From: DAOUKH01 sp965219875
GTDB lineage: Bacteria > Chloroflexota > Dehalococcoidia > SHYB01
Assembly (NCBI GenBank): GCA_965219875.1
Contig: CBDCOW010000001.1
Span: forward strand, 186,001 to 250,000
DNA length: 64,000 bases
Direction of reading: 5' to 3'
Shown: piece after piece, positions 32,235 through 41,600 of the stretch
Numbering within the stretch: position 1 is the first letter of the stretch
Layout: the number at the start of each line of letters is the position of its first letter
Translations under genes and position numbers: made by a program
Notes under the pieces: generated by a model
Seen by the model: only the letters and a program-made list of their open reading frames with translations
Database searches by the model: none
What the model was told of the DNA's origin: nothing

Positions 32235-33128
32235 TTGCTCAGACGATGCTTTCGCCGGCCACTGACCGCCATCTCGGTCATCGCCGTCGCGTTGCTCGTC
32301 GCGGGATGCGGCGGAGGCGATGAGCCCGCGCTCTACATCGGCGGCATCCCTGATCAGGACGTCTCGGTCCTCGAGGCACGGTTCAAACTGCTCGCCGAGT
32401 ATCTCTCCGAGGAAACCGGCGCCGACGTACGCTACCTGCCCTCCCAGTCGTATGCCGCGCTGGTGACCGGCTGGCGCAACGACGAGGTCCAGTTTGCCTG
32501 GTACGGCGGGCTCACCGGCGTTCAGGCGCGTCTCGCCGTGCCCGGCTCCAACGCCGTGGCCCAACGCGTCACCGACGAGGACTTCAAGTCGGTCTTCGTC
32601 GCCGCTCCCGACTCCGGCATCGCGGGGTTCGACGACCTTCCCGGGCGCACCTTCACCTTCGGCAGCGAGAGCTCCACCTCGGGCCACCTCATGCCCCGCT
32701 TCTTCCTGAGCGAAGCGGGAATCGACCCTGAGAGGGACTTCACCGGCGTGGCCTACAGCGGCTCCCACGACGCCACGTGGAAGCAGGTCGAGGCCGGCGC
32801 CGTCGAGGCCGGCGCGCTCAACGCCAACGTGTGGGACACCCGGGTCCGCGACGGTGCCGTCGACCGCACCAAGGTGGAGGTCTTCTTCACCACACCGGGC
32901 TACGTCGACTACCACTGGGTCGTGCGGCCCGGGCTCGACGACGTCTACGGCGGCGGCTTTACGAAGCGCCTCGTCGACGCCATCCTCAAGCTCGACGCGG
33001 CGAACGGCGGCCGCGACCAGGAGATCATGGACGCCTTCCAAGCTGAACGCTTCATACCGACGACAAATGAGAACTACCGGACCATTGAGACCATCGCCCG
33101 CAGCCTCGAACTCATCAAAGAGCAGTAG
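32235..33128 (+). CDS. PhnD-like lipoprotein, putative selenate/phosphonate ABC substrate-binding protein
   Basis: A 297-residue extracytoplasmic binding protein starting at TTG 32235 (AGGAG seven bases upstream). Signal peptide with lipobox LVAGC. The type II periplasmic-binding fold shows LYIGGIPDQDVSVLEARF, AWYGGLTGVQARLAVPG, FTFGSESSTSGHLMPRFFL and YSGSHDATWKQVEAGAVEAG. This exact pattern matches, from memory, the PhnD subfamily annotated as putative selenate transporter binding protein (NCBI model ABC_peri_selen), so named because it co-occurs with selenium-use genes. Oxyanion binding by the SSTSGH loop is expected. Phosphonate or phosphite remain possible. First gene of a four-gene importer operon. 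Confidence 0.85.
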   Translation: MLRRCFRRPLTAISVIAVALLVAGCGGGDEPALYIGGIPDQDVSVLEARFKLLAEYLSEETGADVRYLPSQSYAALVTGWRNDEVQFAWYGGLTGVQARLAVPGSNAVAQRVTDEDFKSVFVAAPDSGIAGFDDLPGRTFTFGSESSTSGHLMPRFFLSEAGIDPERDFTGVAYSGSHDATWKQVEAGAVEAGALNANVWDTRVRDGAVDRTKVEVFFTTPGYVDYHWVVRPGLDDVYGGGFTKRLVDAILKLDAANGGRDQEIMDAFQAERFIPTTNENYRTIETIARSLELIKEQ

Positions 33129-33879
33129 CCCGCCCGCCGTCCTCGTCGAGGCGGCCGGAAAGCGCTACGGCGGCGTCGAGGCGGTACGGCCGCTCTCGCT
33201 TTGCGTCGAGCAAGGCGAGGCGGTTGCGCTCCTCGGCCCCAGCGGCAGCGGCAAGACGACACTGCTGGCCATGATCGCCGGCGAGATCGCGCCGAGCGAG
33301 GGAACGGTACGCCTGCGGGGCAAGGACCTCGCCCGCCTGCGTCCGGGGCGCGAGCTCGCCGAGGAGGTCGGCATGGTCCACCAGCAGTTCGACCTCGTGC
33401 CGAATCTCTCGGCGCTGCACAACGTCCTCGCGGGGCGGCTCGGGCGCTGGAGCCTCGCGGAGGCCATCGTCTCGCTGGTCTGGCCGCGGGAGCGCCATCT
33501 TGGCGTGGCGGCTCTCGACCAGGTCGGCGTCGCCGACCGGGCCCGGGTGCGCGCCGGCTTTCTCTCCGGCGGCGAGCAGCAGCGCGTCGCCGTGGCGCGC
33601 ATCCTCGTCCAGGACCCCGCCGTCATCGTCGCCGACGAGCCCGTCTCCTCGCTCGACCCCGCTCGTGCCGAGGAGGTCTTGCGCATCCTCGCCGACGCCG
33701 CCAGGGGCGCCGGCAAGACCCTCGTCGCCGCCGTGCACTCCCCCACGCTGGCCCGGGCACACTTCGGTCGGCTCGTCGGACTGCGCAACGGCGCCGTCCA
33801 CTTCGACGCGCCCGCCGACCGCGTCACCGCGGCGCAGCTCGACGACCTCTACGCCCTCGAGGGCTTGCGCGAGGAGTGA
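33067..33879 (+). CDS. PhnC-like ABC transporter ATPase
   Basis: The 270-residue ATP-hydrolysing subunit of the importer. Walker A LLGPSGSGKTTLLAMIAG, Q-loop MVHQQFDLVPNLSALHNVL, signature FLSGGEQQRVAVARIL, Walker B VIVADEPVSSLD and the H-loop AVHSPTLA are all present. The VPNLSALHNVLAGRLG segment after the Q-loop is typical of PhnC. ATG 33067 is the only good start before the conserved VLVEAAGKRYGG and makes the gene overlap phnD's 3' end by 62 bases; the start could be slightly later (TTG 33085). Its TGA overlaps the next gene's ATG. Confidence 0.88.
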   Translation: MRTTGPLRPSPAASNSSKSSSPPAVLVEAAGKRYGGVEAVRPLSLCVEQGEAVALLGPSGSGKTTLLAMIAGEIAPSEGTVRLRGKDLARLRPGRELAEEVGMVHQQFDLVPNLSALHNVLAGRLGRWSLAEAIVSLVWPRERHLGVAALDQVGVADRARVRAGFLSGGEQQRVAVARILVQDPAVIVADEPVSSLDPARAEEVLRILADAARGAGKTLVAAVHSPTLARAHFGRLVGLRNGAVHFDAPADRVTAAQLDDLYALEGLREE

Positions 33880-34697
33880 TGGACGAGCGAGAGGCGCGGC
33901 TGGGCGGGCGGTTCCTCGGCGGACGCGGCGCGCTGACCGCGATTCTCGCCGCCGCCTTCGTCCTCAGCCTCGCCGCCGTCGACTGGCGGGGCGGGGTCTT
34001 CAACACCGGCGGGCTCAGCGCGATGGGCGAGATCGCCGCCGCCGCGTTTCAGCCGGACCTCGCCCCCGACGTGCTCGCCATCGGCGCCCGCTCGACCTGG
34101 ACCACCATCGCCTTCGCCTTCTCGGGTATGACCGTCGCCCTCCTTATTGGGGTGCCGTTCGGCGTGGTGGCCTCCGGAGTGGTCTTCAGATCGGCTCGGC
34201 GACGGCGGGCAGGGGCGGCGGGGTCGCGCTTCGCCCTGGCGGGGTTTCGCGCCGTCCACGAGCTGGTGTGGGCGTGGCTGTTCGTGGCCGCCATCGGGCT
34301 GTCGCCGATGGCGGGCGTCCTCGCCCTGGGCATTCCCTACGGCGGCATTCTGGGGCGCATCTACGCCGAGTTGCTGCAGGACGTCCCCGAGGCCCCGTTG
34401 CGGGCTCTGCGGGGCGCCGGCGCCTCGGAGTCGCGTGTCTTCTGGTTCGGGCGGCTTCCGATGGCCCTGCCCGACATGTTGAGCTACACCTTCTACCGCC
34501 TCGAGTGCGGCATCAGGTCCGCCGCCGTGCTCAGCTTCGTCGGACTCGGTGGGCTGGGACACAACATCCAGATCTCGCTCCAGGACATCGACTACTCGCG
34601 GATGTGGACCTTCGTCTACTTCCTCGTTGTCATTATCGTGATCGTGGACGTTTGGAGCTCGGTGGTGCGGCGGCGCGTGGCCGTGGAGCAGGGATGA
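33879..34697 (+). CDS. PhnE-like ABC transporter permease 1
   Basis: A 272-residue inner-membrane permease. The first membrane helix is at about residues 18-38. The BPD_transp_1 core begins at STWTTIAFAFSGMTVALLIG. The cytoplasmic EAA loop is ELLQDVPEAPLRALRGAGAS, which docks the ATPase. FRAVHELVWAWLFVAAIGL is the PhnE signature for the helix preceding it. The ATG at 33879 overlaps the preceding TGA by one base, and its own TGA overlaps the next ATG (ATGA), so the two are translationally coupled. Confidence 0.88.
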   Translation: MDEREARLGGRFLGGRGALTAILAAAFVLSLAAVDWRGGVFNTGGLSAMGEIAAAAFQPDLAPDVLAIGARSTWTTIAFAFSGMTVALLIGVPFGVVASGVVFRSARRRRAGAAGSRFALAGFRAVHELVWAWLFVAAIGLSPMAGVLALGIPYGGILGRIYAELLQDVPEAPLRALRGAGASESRVFWFGRLPMALPDMLSYTFYRLECGIRSAAVLSFVGLGGLGHNIQISLQDIDYSRMWTFVYFLVVIIVIVDVWSSVVRRRVAVEQG

Positions 34698-35524
34698 GGG
34701 CGGGCTTCGGCACCTGGTCGGCGGCCGCCGCCGCTGCGCTCGCCGTGGCGGCGTGGGTGACGGTGTTCACCGGCGAGCTGTTCGACGCTGGGCGCTTCTT
34801 CTCCGGCGACACCTTCGAGCGGGGTTTCGACTTCGTGAAGGGGCTGCTGGGGTTCAACACGACGGCGACGCCGGCGTTCCTGGAGTCCGGCGAGTGGGCC
34901 GATAAGGCCAGGCTGGCCGGCGAGACCCTAGCGATGAGCGCCGCCGCCGCCGGACTGGCCGCCCTCGCCGCCCTGGCGCTGTTCATGTTCGGGGCCCGGA
35001 ACGTGATGATGGGCAGCCTCGCTCCCTACGGCTCCGTGGTGTGGAAGGCGCTCTTCTTCCTGACCCGCGGGTGGTTCACCGTGAGCCGGGCCGTGCCCGA
35101 GCTCGTGTGGGCGCTGATCTTCGTGTTCATCTTCACCCAGGGGGTGCTGCCCGGTATCCTCGCGCTTGCCGTGCATAACGCCGGCATCCTGGGGAAGCTG
35201 GGGGCCGAGATCGTGGAGGGGCTCGACACCCGGCCGGTGCGCGCCCTCCGCTCGACGGGGGCGAGCCGCCTGCAGGTCCTCGTCTTCGGCGTGCTCCCGG
35301 AGGCGCTGCCGAAGTTCGTGACCATCCTCTGCTACCGGTGGGAGGTCATCATCCGCACCACCATTGTCGTGGGGTTCGTGGCCGCCGGCGGCCTCGGCGC
35401 GGATTTTCGGCTGGCGATGAGCTTGTTCAAGTTCACCGAGGTGGCGCTGATCCTCTTCTGGTATCTCCTGCTCGTCCTGTTCGTCGACCTGGCGGCGGCG
35501 CGGCTGCGCCGGCTGGCGCAGTAA
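34694..35524 (+). CDS. PhnE-like ABC transporter permease 2
   Basis: A 276-residue second permease, a distant paralogue of the first. The core shows LAGETLAMSAAAAGLAALAA, SRAVPELVWALIFVFIFTQG (the same R-x-V-x-E-L-V-W-A motif) and the EAA loop EIVEGLDTRPVRALRSTGAS. Two different permeases imply a heterodimeric pore. ATG 34694 overlaps the upstream TGA. It is the last gene of the operon; the DNA beyond is repeat-rich with no clear terminator. Confidence 0.88.
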   Translation: MRAGFGTWSAAAAAALAVAAWVTVFTGELFDAGRFFSGDTFERGFDFVKGLLGFNTTATPAFLESGEWADKARLAGETLAMSAAAAGLAALAALALFMFGARNVMMGSLAPYGSVVWKALFFLTRGWFTVSRAVPELVWALIFVFIFTQGVLPGILALAVHNAGILGKLGAEIVEGLDTRPVRALRSTGASRLQVLVFGVLPEALPKFVTILCYRWEVIIRTTIVVGFVAAGGLGADFRLAMSLFKFTEVALILFWYLLLVLFVDLAAARLRRLAQ

Positions 35525-36681
35525 CCCCTTGGCCGGGGGGCAACCCTTGGGTGCGGACGCGCCCCGCGGTGCGCGCCCGCCCGCCTCTCAGTCTCCCGCA
35601 ACGGGGCACTGAGACGCCTTCCGCGGAGATTTCGGCTAGCTCCCGTGCGTCCACGGGGCAGGCGCCGGCCTCTCTCGCCTACGCGGGGCAATGGGCCCGG
35701 CTCCCGCGTAATGCAAACGTTTGTTCTCTAGGGTCATTGTATGGTCCCGTGGGGGGGATGGTCAAGGCGGCGGTGTCGGTGGGGCGGGCGCCGCGTTCTG
35801 TCGCGAGAAGGGGTGGGCTTCGATTGGCCCTGGTGGTTGCGAGGGTGCCCCTCATCTCAATCTTCTCCCGTGGGGAGAAGAGGCAAGACTTCCCGGACCC
35901 GACCATGCTTGCCCGCGGGAAGTTGTGCAAGGGTCGCCTGCGGGGGAGGTTGGGGTGTAGAGCCCCGGGCGCACCCAACAAGGGGGATGGTTTCCCGCTT
36001 TCGCGGGAATGACGGGTGGGAGAGGGGTGAGTGAGGGGGAGGGCGATTCGCGAATCGCCCCTACGGGAGGGTGGTCACGGCGGGGTGGCGGGCTTCGATT
36101 GCCCGTGGTGGTTGAAAGGGGGCCCCTCATCTCAATCTTCTCCCGGGGGGAGAAGAGGCAAGACTTCCCGGCCCCTACGCCTGGCGGCGCGCCCCTCTCT
36201 CAGTCTCTCCCAGGGGGAGAGAGGTCTGAGGGGATCGAGCGGTAGCGGACTTCGATGACCCGCGGTGGTTGTTAGGGGGCCCCTCATCTCAATCTTCTCC
36301 CGGGGAGGGAGAAGAGGCAAGACTTCCCCGCCCCTACGCCTGGCGGCGCGGCCCTCTCTCAGTCTCTCCCAGGGGGAGAGAGGTTTGAGGGGATCGAGCG
36401 GTAGCGGACTTCGATGACCCACGGTGGTTGTTAGGCGGCCCCTCATCTCAGTCTTCTCCCGGGGGAGACCTTTGCAAAAGCTTTGGCGCGGGGGAGCGGG
36501 CGCCCACAAGGGGCGCCCCTACGGGAGGGATGGATTCCCGCGTTCGCGGGAATGACGGATATGGACAGGTTACGCAAAGGTCTCCGTTGGGAGAAGAGGC
36601 AAGACTTCCCGCCCCTACGCCTGGCGGCGCGGCCCTCTCTCGGTCTCTCCCGGGGGGAGAGAGGGTTGAGGTGCGCCGGCG
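35525..36681. repeat. 1.16-kb gene-free repeat mosaic
   Basis: No gene is supported. From left: a GC-rich stretch, a CAAACGTTTG palindrome (35717-35726), inverted family B copies near 35815, 36095, 36250 and 36410, dRS3-like palindromes (35991-36010, 36534-36553), GGCGATTCGCGAATCGCC (36042-36059), inverted family A copies near 36195, 36354 and 36635, and the TIR element at 36464-36585. The order B-A-B-A around 36090-36400 is a direct duplication of about 155 bp. Confidence 0.75.
36464..36585. mobile_element. Small TIR element (MITE-like), 122 bp
   Basis: Perfect 12-bp termini GGAGACCTTTGC (36464-36475) and GCAAAGGTCTCC (36574-36585). Its interior differs from the other copies: it holds GGGCGCCCACAAGGGGCGCC and a 20-bp dRS3-like palindrome. 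It splits a family B repeat between CTTCTCCCGGG and GTTGGGAGAAGAGGC. Confidence 0.7.
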
Positions 36682-37491
36682 CTAGCGCTGGCAGGCGGGG
36701 CAGTGGTAGGCGCTGCGGGCGCGGATGATGGAGCGGGCGACGGGGGCGCCACAGCGGCGGCAGGGGGCGCCGGGCTCGCGGGGCATGAGGAAGTAGTCGC
36801 GGGTGTCTTCGCGGGCGGTGGGGGGCTTTCCTGAGGTGCCTAGGGACGTCAGGGTGGCGACGGCGAGCTCGAGGGCTTCGACGAGGCCGGCGTGCACTCC
36901 GGCGACGTCCCCCGCGCTCAGCGACTTGGCGGGGCGCAGCGGGCTGACGCCGGCTCGGATGAGGGCCTCGTCGGCGTAGATGTTGCCGACGCCGGCGATC
37001 AGGCGTTGGTCCATGAGCAGGGGCTTGACGGGCGCAGTGCGGCCCGCGAGGAGCCGCTCCAGGGCCTCGACGGTGAACGCCGGCCCCAGCGGCTCGACCC
37101 CGAGCCCGCCGGCGATCTCCTCGATGTCGCCCGCCAGCCACAGCCCCCCGAGCTTGCGGGGGTCGACGAAGCGGAGCTCGCGCCCGTCGTCGAGGGCGAG
37201 CACGTTGTGGGCGAAGCGGTGACGCGGCTCGGCGCCTTCGACGATGGGGACGGAGCCGGTCATGCCGAGGTGGATGCCGAGCCAGCCCTCCTCCAGCTCC
37301 GCGAGGATGAACTTGCCCCGCCGACCCAGACCTCGCACCGCCGCTCCGGTGATCCCCAGCACGAAGTCTTCGACGTCCCCCGACCGCACCGCCCGCGGCC
37401 AGCGGAGGTCGGCGCCGGTGAAACGCCGTCCGACGAGCCCCTCCGACTCCAGGTAGCGCTTGGCGGCTTCGACTTCGGGCAGTTCGGGCAA
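36682..37491 (-). CDS. mutM: Formamidopyrimidine-DNA glycosylase (Fpg/MutM)
   Basis: A bifunctional glycosylase/AP lyase that removes 8-oxoguanine and ring-opened purines. I start at TTG 37491, because Met-Pro-Glu-Leu-Pro-Glu must open the mature protein. GGAGG lies six bases before this TTG, and the length (269) then equals the family norm. PELPEVE supplies the catalytic N-terminal proline and Glu. GRRGKFILAEL holds the conserved Lys. HLGMTGS, DPRKLGGLWL and LLMDQRLIAGVGNIYADEAL (H2TH) follow. The C-terminal zinc finger is CRRCGAPVARS ... YHCPACQR, with all four Cys and the damage-sensing Arg. The stop is nine bases from family A repeat DNA. Confidence 0.95.
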   Translation of the reverse strand: MPELPEVEAAKRYLESEGLVGRRFTGADLRWPRAVRSGDVEDFVLGITGAAVRGLGRRGKFILAELEEGWLGIHLGMTGSVPIVEGAEPRHRFAHNVLALDDGRELRFVDPRKLGGLWLAGDIEEIAGGLGVEPLGPAFTVEALERLLAGRTAPVKPLLMDQRLIAGVGNIYADEALIRAGVSPLRPAKSLSAGDVAGVHAGLVEALELAVATLTSLGTSGKPPTAREDTRDYFLMPREPGAPCRRCGAPVARSIIRARSAYHCPACQR

Positions 37492-37578
37492 GGAGGCCCT
37501 CCGGCGCCCCGCGCGGAGCGCACACAAGCGCGCACTCTAGCAGGGCGCGGGGGCGGCGTCTAGGGGTGGTTAGCGCTT

Positions 37579-37620
37579 AAAAAAGGAAGCGCCCCGACCT
37601 TTCGGCCGGGGCGCCTCTTT
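37579..37620. terminator. Bidirectional intrinsic terminator
   Basis: GCGCCCCGACC (37589-37599), loop TTTC, GGCCGGGGCGC (37604-37614). On the plus strand CTCTTTT follows; on the minus strand the stem is followed by TTCCTTTTTTAAG. It ends the collagen-like gene's transcript and insulates mutM. Confidence 0.8.
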
Positions 37621-37647
37621 TCGCGTCCTTCGATCAGGTTCGCGTGG

Positions 37648-38547
37648 TTACTTCTTCTGCGCCATCATCACGCCCGCGCCTGCGGCGATTGCCGCCACGA
37701 TTGCGATGATGAGTGCGACCACCGCGAGCGCCGTGCCGCCATCTTCGCCAGCCGCGCCGGCAGGACCAACCGCGCCGTTCGCGCCGTTCGAGCCGGCAGG
37801 ACCTTGCGCGCCCTGCGGACCTTGTGCGCCATCGTTGCCCGTCTGGCCTCGCGGCCCGGCGGTACCGTTAGCGCCATTCGCGCCGGCAGGACCTTGGTCG
37901 CCACCGGGACCCTGCGGTCCCTGGCCACCAGTCGCGCCCCGCGGACCCGGAGGTCCCGCAGCGCCCTGATCACCGCCATCGCCGGCAGGTCCGGCAGGTC
38001 CGGCAGGTCCGGCAGGTCCGGCCGCACCGGCCGCGCCTCGCGCACCACCCGCGCCGCGCAACGACGCTCGGTTCGCATCGATGTAGGCCGCCACGATCGC
38101 CTCGATCTCCGCTTGGGTCACGATGATGCCCGGTGTGGGCGCCGCCGTGTCCGTCTCGATGTCCTGGGTAATGACCGAGTTCGCGATGATTTGGACCGTC
38201 ACCGCACCCACGCCCGGCGCCCAACTGGGCCCCGACAGGGTGTTCTCGCCGGTCAGCGCCTGGAGGCTAACCGTCGCGCCCGACAGCGCGTCGCCCGACG
38301 TGAGACTGATGTCGATCCGGTACCCATTCGCCGCGAAACCGCTGCGGCCCGTCGTCGTTGAAGCCACCACATTCCCGTCCGCATCCACCACGCGTACTTG
38401 CGTCCCCGTTGGGGCCGCCGTGCCGCTGAGGGTCACGTCACCCGTGATCACCGTTGCGCCTTGCGCCGAAACCGTGACCGCCGAGCCAAGCAGACCCACC
38501 AGCAGCGCGATCGCAGTAAGGACGCCTGCGAGTCGGAGCTTCGTCAT
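37648..38547 (-). CDS. Collagen-like repeat protein with C-terminal membrane anchor
   Basis: A 299-residue exported protein. Signal peptide (about 1-29, ending VSAQG). A small beta-rich domain (30-115) has GTQVRVVDADGNVVASTTTG. A linker helix (TQAEIEAIVAAYIDANRASL) is a likely trimer nucleus. About 35 Gly-x-y triplets follow (164-268), including PAGPAGPAGPAGPAG and GPPGPRGATG. A last transmembrane helix (272-293) ends MMAQKK. The design suggests a trimeric collagen-type stalk held by its C-terminus in the membrane. ATG 38547 follows GGAGAAG. It lies 73 bases downstream of the IPT/TIG protein gene on the same strand and may share its transcript. Confidence 0.88.
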   Translation of the reverse strand: MTKLRLAGVLTAIALLVGLLGSAVTVSAQGATVITGDVTLSGTAAPTGTQVRVVDADGNVVASTTTGRSGFAANGYRIDISLTSGDALSGATVSLQALTGENTLSGPSWAPGVGAVTVQIIANSVITQDIETDTAAPTPGIIVTQAEIEAIVAAYIDANRASLRGAGGARGAAGAAGPAGPAGPAGPAGDGGDQGAAGPPGPRGATGGQGPQGPGGDQGPAGANGANGTAGPRGQTGNDGAQGPQGAQGPAGSNGANGAVGPAGAAGEDGGTALAVVALIIAIVAAIAAGAGVMMAQKK

Positions 38548-38620
38548 GAGCTTCTCCTCTCTTTCTGCGGCTAGGACCTCCCGGAAACCTCCGGGAGGCC
38601 CTCCGCGTCCTTATCTGCTG

Positions 38621-41600
38621 TTATTCGATTACTTCGACGGTCACCGCTGTGCCGAGGGCGAAGAACGTCGGCGTGTCCGCCGACACGCTCACCGCCGCCT
38701 GGCTGCTGACCGAGATCTGGGCATCCGCGTTCAGCGTCAGGATCAGCACCCCGTTGGGCACGACCTGCACCAGCGTGTTGCCCGCCAAGCCCGGCACGAA
38801 GGCGCCGAACTCAGTCCCGCCGGGAGCCGCCGCCGCCGCCAGGGTCAGCAGACCCCGCGACGTCAGTGCCTGGAAGGCGATCTCAGGGCTCACCGTCCGC
38901 CCCGACGTGGCGCTCAGGATGGCCACCGGCGACGTCGCCGTGAAGCTTGGGCCCGTGCGCACCGTGATCGTGTACGCGCCGGGGTTCAGCGTCGGCACGA
39001 TTACCGTGGCACTGAAGTCGCCGACGCCGTCGGTGCGCGGATTGGGCACCGGCAACGCGGGGGCCGAACCGAAGTTGACCGAGTCCACGTTGGCGTAGGC
39101 ACTGAAGCCCGTGCCCGTGATCGTCAGCGGCTGGCCGGGCCGCGCCGAGTCAGCCGAGAGGGTGATCGAGGGCCCGGGGATGGTGAACGAGGTCGTCCCG
39201 GAGATCATCCCCACCGTCGCGGTGATGACCACCGCGCCCGGTGGCAGCGAACCGCCTTGCGACGCGGCGGGGACCGTCAGGGTAACCGTGAAGTTCCCCA
39301 ATACGTCCGTCGCCGGGGCCGGCACCGGCAGCGCGTTCGTCTCCTCGCCGAAGCTCAGCGCCGACAGGTTCGTCTGCGCCGCGAAGCCCTTGCCGGTAAC
39401 GGTGATGACCGTGCCCGTCGAGGCCGTGTCCGGCGACGCCGTCACTACGCCCGTTGGCACACTCAGGTTCTTGCTCGCGCTCTTCGGGTCCTTGAAACCA
39501 CCCGTCATGCCCTGCTGGACGCTGACGTTCGGCGGGGTGCCGCTGAGGCCACCGTTATTGTCAGTCGCCGTCACCTTGATCGTCGTCACCGACGAATTCG
39601 CCGGCACCGTGAAGGCGCCCGTGAACTCGCCTGTCGAGGTTACCGGGAACGGGCCGAATTTAGCCCTACTGTTTGACAGTTCAACCGTCACCTGTGAGGT
39701 GTCGTCCTCGTACGTCGTGACACCCCAGCCGGAGCCGAAGACCTCGACCGACGAGCCCGGATTTGCCGTGCTCGGGCTCAGTGTGATCACCCGCTTCTGG
39801 ATGCTGAAGCCGGACGAGGTCGCTTTCCGCGACGTGTCGGTGTCCTCGGTTGCCGTCCACGTCAGCGCAGCCGACGTGCCCGGGGCGCCCGCGTCGCCCG
39901 TTGCCTCGCTGAACGGTACCTTGCCCGTGTACAGGAACGTCCCGTCCGTGTTCACCCCGATCTTCGTCGCGATGATCTCAACAGGCTCCACTCCCAAAGT
40001 CAGGTCGACAGTGACGCCTCCGCCGGTCGTGAAGCCGGTGCCCGACACCGTAATCGCCTGCCCAGGCACCGCCGACGAAGGCGATACCGAGAGCGTCCGT
40101 CTCACGATGGTGACCAGGAAGCTTGCCGACTTGGTGCCAGCCGCGACGGAGACCTGCTTCGTGCCCGGACCCGCAGCCTGCGGAATGGCGAAGTTGAACG
40201 TGCCGCCACCCTTATCATTCGTGATCGCGGCGGCGCCAGCGCTGGTCGTCAGGGGCACCGGCGTGCCGCCCGCGAGCGTGCCGGTGACCGCCGTGTCCGC
40301 AGGGAAGTCGTTCAGCGTGACCCTGACCGGGGACCCGAGCGGCACTTCCGTCGTCGCCGGCTGCGCCGACGCCGACTGCACGAATGCCTTCGCGCTCCAG
40401 ACCGGCTCGGACTTCTTCGCCCCTAGGTCCTGCACGTAGATCTGGCCACCATTCCTGGTGTTTGCGCTCGCCACGAAGCTGCCGGTCAGCTTGCCCGACG
40501 AGTCCACGTTGAAGACGCCGCCGGTGCCGGTGGGCTCTTCTTCGCCGTCCTCTTTTCCGATCTTTATGTCGCCGCTCGTGCCCACGGTGAAGCCACCACC
40601 GGTCACGGTGACGGTCGCGCCCCGCTTCGCCTTAGCCGGGGCGAAGCTTAGGTGCCGGCCAACGTCGACCGGCGCGCTCGTCGCTTCGGGGTTGAGTTCT
40701 CCCGCCTGGATGGTGATCGCCATTTTACCCGGTTGGCTCTGGGCCGCGATGCCCGCAGCCTCCGAGATGATAACTCTCAGGAATGCGGTGCCGTTGGCCG
40801 GCACGTCGACCGGCGAGACAAACCTAATGATCCTGCCGCTGACCGACGGATTCAGACTCGGAGAACCGGCGTAGACGTCATCGTCGTCAGCTGTCCCCGT
40901 GCCCAGACCCGAAATCAACCTGATGCTGTTCTTGTCAATGGTCGAAGGCACGGATCCTGTCGAGAACGACACCATGATTTCGTGCTGGTCCCTGATTAGG
41001 CCCTCCGCCACGTTCATGGACGTGACGTCCCACCGCGCCACCTGCCCCGTGTCCAGGGATTCCAGGGTCCCTTCTTTGACGGTCGGGCGGTTGTACGTCG
41101 TGACCGTGCCAGTCGCCGAGGCCTCGCCTTCGGGGTTCACCGCGACCGACATCGCTTCGGCTGGCATCGCGATCGTGATGCCCGCGTCCACGGAGATGGT
41201 GATCGTTGCCTCGCCGCCGGCTAACTCTACGGCGTCGGTATCGGTGTCTTCTGCCGTGCCAATCGCTACCGGCGTGTTGAAGGTGAAGGTGGTAGTGGAC
41301 GCGCTGGTTACCGTCGTCGGGCTGCCCGACTCGCCACCGCTCTTCACCATGATGTGAGCGGCGAACGCCATGCGTCCCACTTCCGCCTCATCGATGTCTG
41401 GGGTATTCGGGTCGTTCGTAGGGATGTCCGGAATCGCGGCGCCCGTAAAGGTCAACACGATTTCGTCTTCCTCAACGCCATTAGCGGCGTCGTCGTCATC
41501 CGGCAGTATCGGACCTTGCGACTTGAAGGTAATCACCCACTCGGCCGCCTCGCCCGCAGCCGCCGGGCTGGCTGAAACCGAGACCCCGTCCGTCGCGATG

